Assembly: GCA_019843655.1 (NCBI GenBank)
Contig: JACDQD010000011.1
Span: 9,714,604-9,778,603, forward strand
Direction of reading: 5' to 3'
Length of the DNA: 64,000 nt
DNA from: Lethocerus indicus
Taxonomy: Eukaryota; Arthropoda; Insecta; Hemiptera; Belostomatidae
The notes under the pieces are model-generated. The model was not told the DNA's origin. It made no database searches and was given only the letters and a program-made list of their open reading frames with translations. How positions within the stretch are numbered: position 1 is the stretch's first letter; each line of letters begins with the position of its first letter. Shown here one piece after another: positions 1 to 13,500 of this stretch. The translations under genes and the position numbers were made by a program.

Positions 1-3000
1 TAAATTTGTTTGAAAGAATTTATGTCCCCATAGCCATTGGAAGCTACGTGAAAATAGCTCCATGGAAATAATCCAATTTAACAACTGCCATGGCGACAGC
101 ACAAAAATAAACAATACGTTCGTTAAAACAACCTTCTGCCGATTTCTGCATATGTTGTATACTGCAATGGTCTTTTCCAAATTTTACATTTCTACTTTAT
201 TTTAATTGACTCAATAGTATAGGCAAAAATTCACATCTGAATATCAACCGGTTATCGCCGTATGTGGTGTGATATTACGAAATTAACCGTCAGTTAAGTG
301 ATTTTGTGGACAAAAATTAATTAATTTAATTTTTAAATTCTAATTTTAACATCGTCTCCACTTATCTCTCTTATGTTATTATTCTATCGAAATCTTTTCA
401 CTGCGCCTTGCATAACGGTGTATTCTGACTGCTGATATAGTCAAATCGCTTGATAAGCAAATGAAAATAATATATTCCGAATTAGATCTCTAAACATTTT
501 TACACCCTAATGTAATTATGGTTGTCATGTGTAATACGCTATAAGATTATTATATTAATTCATTGCTATGTTATTATATTGACTATAATGAGACACTACA
601 GTATGCTATTCTGTATTATAGTGTTGTCTGTCCACAACGCTATTTTATTTGAAGGTATTTCTATTAAATATATTTTATTACAGGCTAAATCTGGTTGTAT
701 CTGTAATCCTGAATAATTTATTATATGGATAAAATGAAAGTCGTTTATGCACCGATGCTAATATGGTAGTCGGAGGATTCCAATACGTAGTAACAACAAA
801 TTCGCAATAAAAACACTAATTGGAATTAAAATATAATTAAATGCATTTCGCAGATTACAATAAAAAAAGTCCTGAACAGATCTGTGTTACAGTCGTGAAT
901 TATTGTTCAGCAACAAGATACAAAGTTGTACAAATCGTTGCGGCCTCGAAGTTTCAAAAGACCAATTAAGTCTCTCCATAGCGCACTCGGACAGAAGTCC
1001 AACTGGGAGGGGCTGTATTACTGTAAAAGAGTTACGAATTCTTTCGACGAAGTAGAGTTTTAAAAAACTTCAAGTGGGCAGTTACGTCACCGCTCTCATT
1101 AGTCCGACCCTTCACTGGAAGCGGCGGGCGCTTATCTGAGCGTAACGCCCGAAGGCCCCTGTGTTCGGGGAGGAATCAACGGATTCATTCATCCGGTCGT
1201 TCTTTTAATTTTTTCTCTCTAGTCTTTTTTTTAGAATAAATCTCACTCCCGTTTAAATATTCCTGGCCGAAAAATCTGAAGAAAACTGCGGCCTCAATGT
1301 TGGAGGATGCAGCGAGATGTTTTTAAATGAGCGAGATTCTCTCCAATTTTAAACTGTCAATGGCCACGTTGTCGAAACAGTATTCATCCTTTCTTACTAC
1401 TAATGTAGCAGGAACATGATGCTAATTTTGTGTGATGAAAATTAAAAGTGTATATATTAAACTAGTAGCGGCAATTTACCACGTTTGGATCACAATGGAA
1501 ATTACGTTGTATTTTGTCAGCGAACATTATTTTGCGTTAAACGTTTTAAATGATTTACATACTGTACACCTAACCTTTATGATATCGTGTTTTCTGGGGT
1601 CTGAAAAACGGAGAAAGAAAAAATTCTCAAGACTAAATAACAATCTTTGGAGCATTGTCGGGGCTGGAGGTCAAGTACGACTGGAAGTGGCAGTCTGCCG
1701 CCACGAGAGGGACTCTTCCACGGACAAAAAAGTAAAAGAAAACGTGGGGAAGGGTCTTCTCTCATCTGGCGTCGTCCCTACAAAAAAAAGCATCCCTCGC
1801 GCACTTCCTTCCTCCCTCCTCCCTTTTTCCGCCCCTCGCCAGTCGAAACAACGCCCGGGGAGTCGAAACGCGGTAGGAAGGTTATTACTAGAGAAAACAC
1901 TCGGGACAATGATTACCCCCATACTAAAAGAAGGCATTCGAATTTGTTCAAGCCCGCATTATCGACGAGCCCAGGTTTTTTGGAACGGCTCAAATTAACC
2001 CTGAATAATTAACCAATAAAACGTCCGCCTTGATCTTACCTCCAGATAACGGCCCCCCTTACAACGTACATTATTATATACTCCCGGGGGTAGGGGGGAA
2101 TTGTTATGGGCCCTTCCGGAGTTTCCCAATTTAAACGAATCTCCAACAGTTTAATGCCTATTAATATCGACCTCTCCTTCTACAAACCTTGAAAATTCTT
2201 GTATAGTCACCAACTTTCTGTAGGAAATCTATCGAAAATCATTTCTAAGATAATTCTAGATAATAATATTTTATTAAGCATTTATAACGCGTATGGGAAT
2301 CTACTGGCCATTGAATTGTATTTACCAGATTTCACTTACAGAAGGAAAAATAGGTAAAGAAATAGGCTCAAAGGAATTTCTCCATGACAAAGTGCCTAAC
2401 TGCATTGGCAGTTTAAATTAGTTCACTAATATATCAAGTGCCACCATTGGGTGACTTTTATCTTGCCTATCATGTCAATCCCCATTGCTGCCATTGATTG
2501 TACAAAATAAAAAGGATAAAACAATACATTACGATGTTTCCACTTATTAACTTATATTATTATTTGTTTACCAACGGTAAATGTAAACCTATCTTATATT
2601 TTAAAGTTTGCAGATAAATCTAAATGATATTTAAACTGGTTTAACTAGGGACGAGGATCGGTTGACCTGGATTATGAAATTTGAAAGCGGTATCGTTGCG
2701 CTCGAGAAATATTATAGTGACTTATCTAGTGCTGTATCGAAGCAACAGGTGCTGCGCTGAATATATATTGCTCTGGGACAATGTGAGTTAGGAGAGCTGG
2801 CCCGTGGACGGACAAATCCGCGTGACCAATACGGCATTGTGCACCTCGGTCAATGGTCGGTTTCGACCTCCCATTGACAACGGTTCAACCTAGATTCGAT
2901 TTAAGCACAATTCATTTAGCGCCAACATCAAACACCCGTGCTTCCCCCATTTACCGCACACAATGCAAAAGGATGATCCGATTCTTTTTTAGCCCCTTTC

Positions 3001-3260
3001 AGCCGAAACAATTGGGCTACACACAGAACAACTACGCAGAGCACACACATAAACAGTGCTGTTTCATGAAAGGGCTCTACTATTTATGCGCGCAGAATAA
3101 TTTGGAAGCGACAGGAATAAATTTTCGTTTCTCATAAACAATCATGGCCAATCATACACCGGTTTCAAACGACTACTTTTACCGAGCGGCGTGTACATAT
3201 ATTTTCCAGTTTAAAAGACCGATTCCTTTTTCGGGACTTTCGGTTCGTGGCTCGAAACGT

Positions 3261-3360
3261 TGCCAGCGGAGTGCTGCCAACAAATTTGAATATTAAAGGC
3301 CTCTGAGTAGTGATTGAGTAAGTGTTTTGCAATCCTCAAGCCCACCCACAGCCGCCACCG
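3261..3360 (+). repeat. diverged repeat, copy 1
   Basis: About 100 bp aligns by eye, at roughly three quarters identity, with 4,306-4,411. The shared blocks are a TGCCAG-GGAG start, ATATTAAAGGCCTCTG, and AAGTGTTTTGCAATC, in the same order and spacing. The family is not recognised. Confidence 0.6.
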
Positions 3361-4305
3361 ATGGGGGGTCAATTACCGAACATTAGGAACTGTAGGAGTA
3401 AGGGGCCTTATCGGTAGTTGGACAGAATTATTATTATTATATATTGTAAAATTACTATATGGTACATGGTAGTATGGATACATTTCTAGATAATTCTTCA
3501 TATTGTTCCTAAAATTAACAGAGTACAGTAAATAAATGATAATTTACAATACTACGTTAAACAAACGTCAAATCTATTTGGAGTAGGCCAAAAGAATAAA
3601 TTAAAAAACCAACAGGGAGTTCGATAGAGATGTGGTCGGGCTTTAGGGGCATTCAACTGGGTGGGAGGACAGACAACAGAATTAACCGGAAGTGTCACTA
3701 AATTACATCACTCCTGTGACCTTCTGCTACCACTCCCTGCTGATTTGGTATTCAGTTTCTCGCCACCTTCAGTAGCGTTGCCCCGGCAGATTAGTTAAGC
3801 ATGTTCATTGCCGGGCATCGTGTCACTACGTGGATAGTAACAGCCCACTGTAATACTGTCGGAATGGTCCAATGAAGAATCCTGTCTATATTTGATTATA
3901 TTACTGAAAAACGCGGAAGAAAAAATGTAAATTTAAAACTGATTCGATTTCAATTTAAAATATAAGGCACCAGAATAAAATGTCTCTAAATTCTTCAATC
4001 CTTAGTTCTGCAAGCCCAGTTTTCAGTTACAAATGTAGATATGCATATGTAGTAATGCCAACCAAGGGAAAGGTTTTTTCGGACGGATATTGCGTCATGG
4101 GAGTCACGTGGGCTGATCACTTAAGAATCGGTCAGAGAAGTAATTTAATCAAATCGGCTTATCAAAATTTTCCTACTGATTCATTGTACACGGTATTTCT
4201 AATCTAATTGGGGCGTTATCGGGAACGATAGCGTAGACAGAATTCCTTATAAGGCGTTAGAATTCGAAAGTTTTATAACAGCTGGTAGAAATTTTGATTC
4301 CTCAC

Positions 4306-4411
4306 TGCCAGTGGAGACCTGCCAGTAGTGAATTTAAATATTAAAGGCCTCTGGCAGCTCTTGTGCAAGTGTTTTGCAATCGGAACGCTACCCCTCTCAC
4401 CTACAGCGACC
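4306..4411 (+). repeat. diverged repeat, copy 2
   Basis: This is the direct-orientation partner of 3,261-3,360, lying about 1 kb downstream. It shares the ATATTAAAGGCCTCTG and AAGTGTTTTGCAATC blocks. It is either a dispersed short element or a local duplication. Confidence 0.6.
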
Positions 4412-4755
4412 AGTGCCCGGCCTTAAATTATCCTATTTAGAATTGGCACCAAGTAATTGTAAAAAATATTAGATCTTGATGATTGGATCATGGGGGGGTT
4501 TTCGTATAGTTGTAGCTCCCGCCGGTAAATTTAAAGAACGGCCTGAAAGCGAGTAGAGGTCTAGTGAAATTATCTTGATAAATGATATGATATTAATCGA
4601 TTTTAAATACTGATGAATATAATTTTATTCCTATCAAGTTATAAATAAATAGAACAGACAACCGACTTGTTTTTACGAATCGAACAGCAGAATATTTGGC
4701 CGATTATTATCATGATCCAAAGTTTTAATTTTAGCCAATTTGATTAAAAAAGTCG

Positions 4756-4757
<2 letters not shown>

Positions 4758-4805
<48 letters not shown>
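4758..4805. repeat. (AT)n microsatellite
   Basis: This is an uninterrupted AT dinucleotide run of 48 bp. Confidence 0.98.
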
Positions 4806-4807
<2 letters not shown>

Positions 4808-7800
4808 CCACCTGTTTCATGCTATAAAATATTTTACGGAAGAAGAATTACAAAAAATTGCCATATATACGGCACATTTAAATTATCCCTAATCGAATAA
4901 AATGTAGACATAATTCGCGTCGTTCGGCCAAATAAGGATAGATAAATCTAAAATTAAATAATATTTAAGCGCAGATTTCTTCCTACTGCCAGAGTCCAGA
5001 GATCGCTTCACCTTGTACCATATATCGTGGTCGGGCCGCGGTGACTCACGGACGGGCCCGCCGGGAGGAGAAAGCCCGCAGTGTAGAACCGCGTCCAAAT
5101 ATGGTCCCAACTACTTTTATCGGCGTCCTCTAAAAGGTGCGCTGAAAAATATTTTCGTATACCGCTACGGCGCGCGACTTAGCGCGGCATCGCGGACTTC
5201 GGCGGTGAAACGGTCGTCGGCCCGTCGGACCGGCGAACCTGTACCGTTGGGAACCTCGATCGGGGACAGAAAACATGTGCGCATAAATTACACCGGCAAT
5301 TTTACTATTGCTGCAACGGGTCTAATATATGGGCGAGAGTACGGGGGGGGGGACGGCGGTGATTCACGGTTCGGGTACGATTCGCACTTAAGCCCGAACA
5401 AGGACGATCGGCTTCTTTTCGGTACACTCCCCCGCCTAACAGCCAAAGAGCTACTCTCGAAATGTGGAAACGTAGAAAGTTATCTGACAAATTTATTGGA
5501 TTCGAAAGCACTGTAAAATTCAATTGGTATGCCTTATTATTCATCATAAAATTTTTAATTTTCAACATAAAAATGAAATGCCCTCGCGAGCTTACCGATA
5601 CCTCATGACTTTCCCGACTACCATACCAACATTGGGCACAATGAAAGTATATTTAGTCTTAATACTCGTTTATATAAATGTAGAAAGGCCCGCGGGACCG
5701 GCATGCATATCAGTTGCCGCGTTATTGTGTTTACGGGGTACTTAGATTTGAAAGTCCCTAAGTTCGAGGTCCTGAACAAACTGATCCCGGAACTGAATAC
5801 GCTTAAAGCTTAAAATATCTAAGATCTTATTGTTTTAACTTTTCGCCAAAGTCAGTGGCAAACGCTTAGTACCAAGATCAAAATTACGCCAATCGCCGTA
5901 CTGTTATCTACATTATTTCTGCACACACACGCGGTTATATCCACTGAAGAAGCGAGAGGATTCAGAAAATTACACTGATGATAATTGTTGGTGACCGTAA
6001 CTAATTCTTATGGGTAAAGGATATCCCGTATACATCATTTATGGGCAGCATCGTTCCAGCATTCGTTTTGTCCTGAACAATAGCATCCTTTAGGCTATTC
6101 CGATCAGGATTCCCGACTGGTCTGTTAACTCCTCCTTGATTCCTTGGCAACTATCTGACGGGCAATAAGCGTTATGATGACTTGCGGTGGTTGACTGTGA
6201 GTACGCGGGTTGCCAGTATTCCGTTTAAGGAGATATTAGTACACGTTCAACTCATTTCATATTCCATACATCCTAGCTACCTGCCTCACTATAATTATAT
6301 TTCCTTAGGGTTCCAATTTCCATAAATGATACTGATTCCCCTGATACGAATCATAATGTAAGAACGTTGTACTCATTATCCTCCTTTGATAAATATTTGA
6401 TGAATTTAAATTTAAGACACGAACATTTAAATATATTTGAATAACATACTAAATCAATTTGATTTTCGTAATAGGCAATAATTGTTGCGATATTAGATTG
6501 AAAAAGCCATGGCAATGGAGTTCATCCGACAATCCTCGTCGGGACCTCGTAAAACAGACTAGTATTTCAAGTTTAAATTAAATTTATACAAACGAAATAA
6601 TAAAATTAAATGTAAAACTCTAATATGCAGTACTGAATGCCTGTGGTGCCGGCTTCAAACAGCTTTTCCCACTCACATGGAAATGAATCTCTATAGGTGC
6701 TTGACCCGTGTAATGTTCTTAGAACAACTAGTCGCGAACTAATTAAAATGCTTTTGATGGGTTTACCATTCCCATATTTTGCAAGACAATACAGTGAGTT
6801 TTCGAGAACACATCTAAAATTATTGCCTATTTAATAATGCATCTAGTTGATTGTAAATGTTCCGCGGATGTGTAAAGGTCCGCGGTTTGGGGCATCATCA
6901 ATTTAGATAGACCGGTTTCGGTTTCTCGCCACGGATAAAACTTTCCAATTTCGTATGCCGACCAGGCATCATTTGAGTATGAATTGTATGAGTACGAATT
7001 CCAATAGGGTTGAAAACAGAAAATACAGTGACATTGGCGACACCATACTTCCCAAATTACTGACGGGATATTTGAACCGGTATCACCTCCCTTGACGTTA
7101 TCAGTACGTATACCTCAAATAGCGGCCGGTTCACCTTTGAAATGCGATCATTCTTTCATGTGACTGATAAGGATGGATTACTAACGTAATAGCGGGAGGA
7201 GAGAGAAAATCGCCAGAGTTAGGATAAAAAAATAATTATTATTGCCGCAGGCTTTATGTTAATTGCTCTGTACATCATTGGGTGATATTATGTTTGGAAG
7301 TTAGGTTCAACTTTATGGACTTAAAGACAAAAATATCGGATTTAAAAAAAAATAATCGGGGAGTACCCCACAAATTTTGTTAATTAAAACAGAGTAAAAA
7401 ATGTAGTAGTGTTGCAGGCTGAGTTTGTGTCCATCAGCGAGGTCGAACCGTCTGGAAGAGAGCTGCCAGCTCGGAAAAAGTAACGGTTCAAGCTGCCAAC
7501 GCAACACCGGTCCCGCGGAGGCTAACCCATTGTTTAGGCCTGGGCTTCTATAAAATACGCCTCTCACCTCTGAAACGCCCGGCAAATACCCCGTAAACTT
7601 ATAGTGGGAGGGAGGGGGGGGGGCGAGGTTTGAACCTGTTCCGTTTAAGAGTGGATTTTAATCCGCCCCCTCTTGGTGCCGTCTTGATACAGACGGGGTC
7701 GGCAAAGGGAACAGTTAAACTAATGTGCGTTCGACCTTCCAAGGTGACAGAACCTTAGATAACGAGAAAACAGGACCTAAACCGAATCCAAAAATTAGTA

Positions 7801-10481
7801 GGCGAGCTTATGAGAACAAAAATCGATGAAGAGGTAAGAATCCAATCTAGCTGGGTGATATAAATAATTTATTACAAATATATATGTATGTATTATATTT
7901 AAGTTAGTTATTTATTTGATTTGTATACCGACGTCTTGAACATTTGCAAAACCGAGACACGTCATTTTGTGATACACCTTCTCGTGTATTTAACATATCC
8001 CGACTATGTTCATGGGAGAGTATGCAGTTCCTAGTCTCTGGCCCTGGGAGACAGAAATGGCAGAATTATGGGAATATGGGGAGTTTGGGATAACATAAGT
8101 CCCCTAAATCGATCTAGACCGGGAGGCTAGAATGTTTTTTTTGTTTATCCTTTCTGGGTGTTATTTGTGAAAGTTCATTAAGCTCTTTGCATAGAATGGT
8201 TCCTCCGGTGATCAATATCATATCTCCTGGCCGTATAAGCCACAAAAGAAGGAAGACCGTCTTCTTCAAATAGAGTCATTGAAATATGATCATCGTATGC
8301 TTCGTGTGACAAATAAGGCCAGATGGATTACCAACTTAATTGCCGATGACGTCGAGAAGCCGAAACCGGCCCAGCTTAGGACCAGACAGTCGAGCCAAGT
8401 CAGAAAAACTAAGTGTCCCAAAACCTTCGTGTCAAACCCCATTTTGCTTTTCTACTATTTATTATTATTTTACGCGTACCGTGTTTTAAGGACCGCGGCG
8501 TTTTAAGTACTCGCACTTGGGGGAGAGGAAAAGGATAAAAAGTTGGGGGCGAGGTACGGGCCCAGGGAGGCGAGTCTAATGACGAGCGTTCCGGTCGCTA
8601 ACGACAGGCTTCATAAGCACTTACGGTCAAGTTAAAACGACGGGTATCGGTGCATGATCCCCCTCAACTGGGGCCGAGGACCGCACTTAGCCCCCGCTCT
8701 TCTCCCATTGCAGGAGATGCCGAACCCACTGAATAGGGATTTTGAAATCTCAGCCTCGCACTAAATCTGAATGCCAATTAAAATAAATTATATCTTTGTC
8801 AATTGAGAAGGAAATGTTAAGTTATAAGAGCTTTTAATTAAGCTGTGAACAGTCCTAGCAGTCGAGCCTTAACCTTGTGCTAGTCAAGGCCAAAGGAAAC
8901 ATCATTCTCATATTAATCCGTTAAAATAAAATGTTGACTTCAAGATTTTATTTTATTTTGATTTTTAAGAATTACACAATTCACAAATCTGTTATACAGA
9001 TTAAAATTTAATCTGAAATAAAAACTTAAGTTGAATGAAATTTTTATATAAGAATTATATAAAATTCGGTCCTGATGAAACCGAGTATAATAATAATAAT
9101 GGCTTTTATATAAAAAAAATCTTCATTCTATATTCAGTACTAACGTAGTAGTAACTAACTATTATATTATAATATAATATACTAACATAGTATATTATTT
9201 GGTCAAATGACCTTTAGAAAAATACTAAAGTATTTGTTATTTATTCTAAACCATAAAACTACCTTCGCGCGTAATTAATAAGGACTTCTATGCTTTTAGG
9301 CCTTTTTTATAATATTGGGTCAAACTCGGGATATCGACTCCCCCCAATGTAACACAGTGATATATTTCGTGCCAGTTGTTTCGTTCCGAAATACTTGAGT
9401 CTATATTGAGTTAGAATTGGACTAGAACCGCCAGGAAGTGAAACGTGTCCTCCGAGACTCGCATGCTACACATGCTGCACAGCTGGCTTTCGGGGGACAT
9501 CCGCCTGTTTATAATTCAAATTTAATAACTTCCTCCGAATTTCGACTATCCATTGGGCATTAGCATTTAAGTATTCATTTTTAATTTCATGGCCGACAAT
9601 TATAAGGGATGAGATGACTGTTTAGCGGAGGCGTTAAGAAATTAGCGAATGTGATTTGTATATATTTTGAATAAAACGCGCTCTTTCATGAATGCAATTA
9701 TACCTGCTTCATTTATTGAAACAAACACATTCTAAACAGTATTCTTTTTAATATAGTTAATAGTTTTAAAAATTAAAAGGAACTTACCTTATAGATGTGT
9801 ACCGATAATACCATCGTCTCTAGGTGATGTCAACACCTGGAAAAAAGAAAGGAAGCGTAAATAATTTATTAAAGATTAATATCGAGCCAACTTAAGTTGC
9901 AATGGCTATATGAACGGGCTAAATATAGAATGTGGAGAGGGGAGAAAGCTACACAGGTGAATCACCGACGCCAAATAATGTTCTGGACGAGCGGTGGCCA
10001 TGGTCGTGCCTAGAACTGATAATTCTTGCTCCACCCCCTTCCAATAATCTAGTCTAGATCAGTCTCTTTTACCTTTTCTTTTAATCTTATAATAGTTACA
10101 CTTTCGCGCCAAACTCAATTTATGACGAACAATAATTTATTACAAATTCTAACAAAAATATAATTTGAATTAAACAAAGAATATCTATTTTTCAGTTCAA
10201 TTTAATATCTAGTGAGACGTCTGAGCTTGCGTTTTTTAGAATTTATAATGAATTTTGATATGTACACTTCTTGTGGTTTCAACTTTCGATCCTACGATCC
10301 TCTCAAGACACATTGCTGGTCCGCGGGAGAATTTCGATGGTGCGTAATTTGAATATATTTCAAGTGGAAACTGAATATGATACGTTAAGGGGTTGGACTT
10401 GTTTTACGCAGCCGCGTTTTCATCAAGTTGAAATAATATCTCGCAGGAAGGAATCCGAAGTAGTGCAAGCTTCCTTTTTTT

Positions 10482-10510
10482 TCTCTCTCTCTCTCTCTCC
10501 TCTCTCTCTC
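10482..10510. repeat. (CT)n tract
   Basis: This is a CT dinucleotide run with one CC interruption, preceded by a T-run. It is a simple repeat with no other context. Confidence 0.95.
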
Positions 10511-13500
10511 CACCACCCCTACTGTATCCTGTCCCGGGATCAGCACTCAGGACTACATCAGAATGGCGCATCACAAACGATTCGCGGGTCGTGCGAAGTA
10601 ATCGTCCCGCTCGAATGGTTAGAGAATCGACTGTAAAGTTCAGATGTTTCAACCTTGGACTATATTCCTGTTCGGGTTCAATCTAGCGCCCTTGCTTTGG
10701 AATCTGGCTAAGAACTCCTATTAGCCTTTAATTTATTTAATTCCTGTCTTACGTTTCTTTTGGCTCTTTGGCTTGTCTAGTTGTTTCTTTTTTGTTGTGG
10801 ACACGTTCGAATTTTCCTCGCATTACAAACTGGGATGATATATATGCTGAAATCTCTAAATATCAATTCAGTCAAATATATTTGGATTATTAAAGGTGGT
10901 TTGTAAACAAGGAAGAATATACTTTCACGGAAGGTTGGCAGCGCCATGTCACCGAGGTCAAGATACTGGATTGACTTAAATATTTTACCTTTGCCAGGTC
11001 AGATACCTGGATAGAGGATGTTTGGTATCTTATGAAAATTATATTGGAGAAAGGAATGAAAAACCGAACAATAAATTTCGGTGAATGGCTGCAGTAGACA
11101 ACGCGAACGCCTCAACGAGGCGGGACAGGTGGTTTGATCGTAAATTAGGATAAGTATCCCTATCGAAGATTAGCGGGGAGAAACCGATGGCAATAATGAG
11201 CCAAGTACGAAGGGGAACAGCCAGGTAGAATTGTAAGCGAAACTTTCGGACGCGATCAAAAAAATTATTTACGATGAATTACATTTTTGGGCTTTTTGGT
11301 TGTCTAGATTCGCGTCTGTCGTCGTGAGTTTGTGCACAGAAGAACTACGTGTATAATAAAATTATATCATTTGCCTATCCAAAGTTGCCTTGTCCAAAGT
11401 CGTAACTTCTGCGGGTCGTGTCGAAGCGCAGAAGGGGCAACCGATTTCTACACCGAAGATCCAACAGATGGATTACCAGAAAGTCTAGACCGGCCCCGAA
11501 TAAAAGCTAAGTTGCCAGCGCCGATCGATTTAAAACGCCTGAGCTTAATTAACCACCCCAAGGCCAGACGCTTCGGTGCTCGTCTCGGTTGAAAACGAAG
11601 GCTCTTCGGCACTTGACTCGGATAGCGGTCTCGAAATTATAAGCACCGAGAGAAACTAGCTCTACGGTCACTGCGACAGGGATTGAACCTCGATGGAAAG
11701 AAACGTTCTGGCAGAATGTTTAAAAGTAAAATAGGTAGACGAAAAAGTATATATAAACTCAACATACAGAAAACAGTTAATATTATAACTGATAGTAAAG
11801 GGTACTGATTATGTTGGCTCATTAACAGTGTGATAATCGTGTCCTGTCGGAAAACGTTTGAGTTTTGAGTTATACATTTATTTTTGTGTTGAATGTCAAA
11901 TGGAGTTCAGGGTTATCTGAATCGCAGTATAAATCTAATCTGTATAACAGAACTATAGTTTGTCTATTGAAGAACAAGTCAACAATTAATGCATAGAATT
12001 CATGTTGGTCTCTTAATGCATTCCCAAGAAGTTTACGACCGGGTCATTTAATTAATCATCAATTCCTTGACGAAGGCTTTATATTCTTTCACTTTTTGAT
12101 CTTCTAAGAATGATAATTTGAAAAATAAAAAGAATAAATATCAAAATAATTTTATCTGCGCTCAACAAATAATGCGAGCTACTCTGTACTCACATTTTTT
12201 ATAGTTTCTAGTAGAACCGTTACGCATTTCAAACAGAAACACCTGTTCTTGAGCACATGCGAACATAAATATGTAGACTACTATTCTGAGCATACTTATC
12301 CAGTTCTGTTAAACTTAATTTAAAGAGAATAAATAATGAAATGGGAATTTTAATTTAAGATGTGCATGAAATAAATTACTGTCACCACAAATGTGTACAG
12401 CGATTCTGGTAAATGAATATGTCGGTATATATGTTAACTACCGAGTTTCTAAAATTCGTAGAAACAGACGGTACAGTCTTTATTGTGACTATTAATTGAG
12501 ATTAAGGATTGGGCCCAGACGAAGAAGGTCACGGGAGCATTCTCTCCACAGCCGCCGAGCTAGTGCACTAGCAAGGACGGGATATGAGATGGCTAGGAAC
12601 TTTCAGGTTGCTAAAGGGGGAAAAATTTCAGAATGAAAATCGTCCGTAACTTCCCCTGGAGTTCGGCTGTAGCCCCGCAGTCGGTTGCCGACTAAATAAA
12701 GGGACGGATTCGTCGATGCGGAAGGAATGAAAATGACGATTCGGCATTTTGGACGTTGCAAACAGGGGGCGTAGAGATCACCCGGCGATACATTAAGGCA
12801 CGAATTATGTATTTTAAACTAATTTGGTCACGTGACCTGTTGTGCTTCACTTTAGTGCCCGGGGCAACCGGGAAGCTCGGATACCCCTACGACTCTCCTG
12901 AAACCACTATACCTAGACTCTATAGCTTTGTCTACCTTTCGGAGGATTTTAGACCGTAAGAATAGGACGCGAGTAGAATCTTGCATTTTAGACATCCTAG
13001 AGGGAGACAGCCAAAAAAATTAATTCTTAAATTAAAATTTTTCTACAGAAACAATTATAATTTTTTATTAATAAAAACCAATATTTCCCTCTTCAACTGC
13101 CTTTGAAAAATCACCCACTCTCCCATCACATCATGTGCATTCCACCATTTTACCGGTTTTTATTATTATCGGAACCTGACACCCACTTGGCAAGCGGAGA
13201 ACCGCAGTTTGGAACCAGCCAAAACAAATTAATTCAACGGCAGCACATGGCAGACCGCACGATTCACTTCCCAATAAACCAGTTTCACAGCTTATCGTCC
13301 TCCCTTATCATCGCGGAACGAGAATTCCCGCATGCCCCCTGCGATTTTAACGACTAAATTAAAACTGGATACCGGATTTTCGTCCATTAAACAATAGAGA
13401 TAATCCCATTCGAGAAATTCAAAATATAAAACCCGCAACCGGAGTGGATACTCAATGTCCGTGCGTTTGCATTTTCCCCGCGGAATTAATTAAAAAGATA

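Noticed and set aside
1432..1998. 188-codon frame and two overlapping frames on both strands
   Set aside because: Several mutually exclusive frames overlap the same bases, with GTG starts and purine-rich low-complexity products.
11640..11700. tRNA-like T-arm sequence (GATTGAACCTCG)
   Set aside because: The five-base stem does not pair, and there is no matching acceptor stem or D-arm. No other tRNA B-box in the window folds either.
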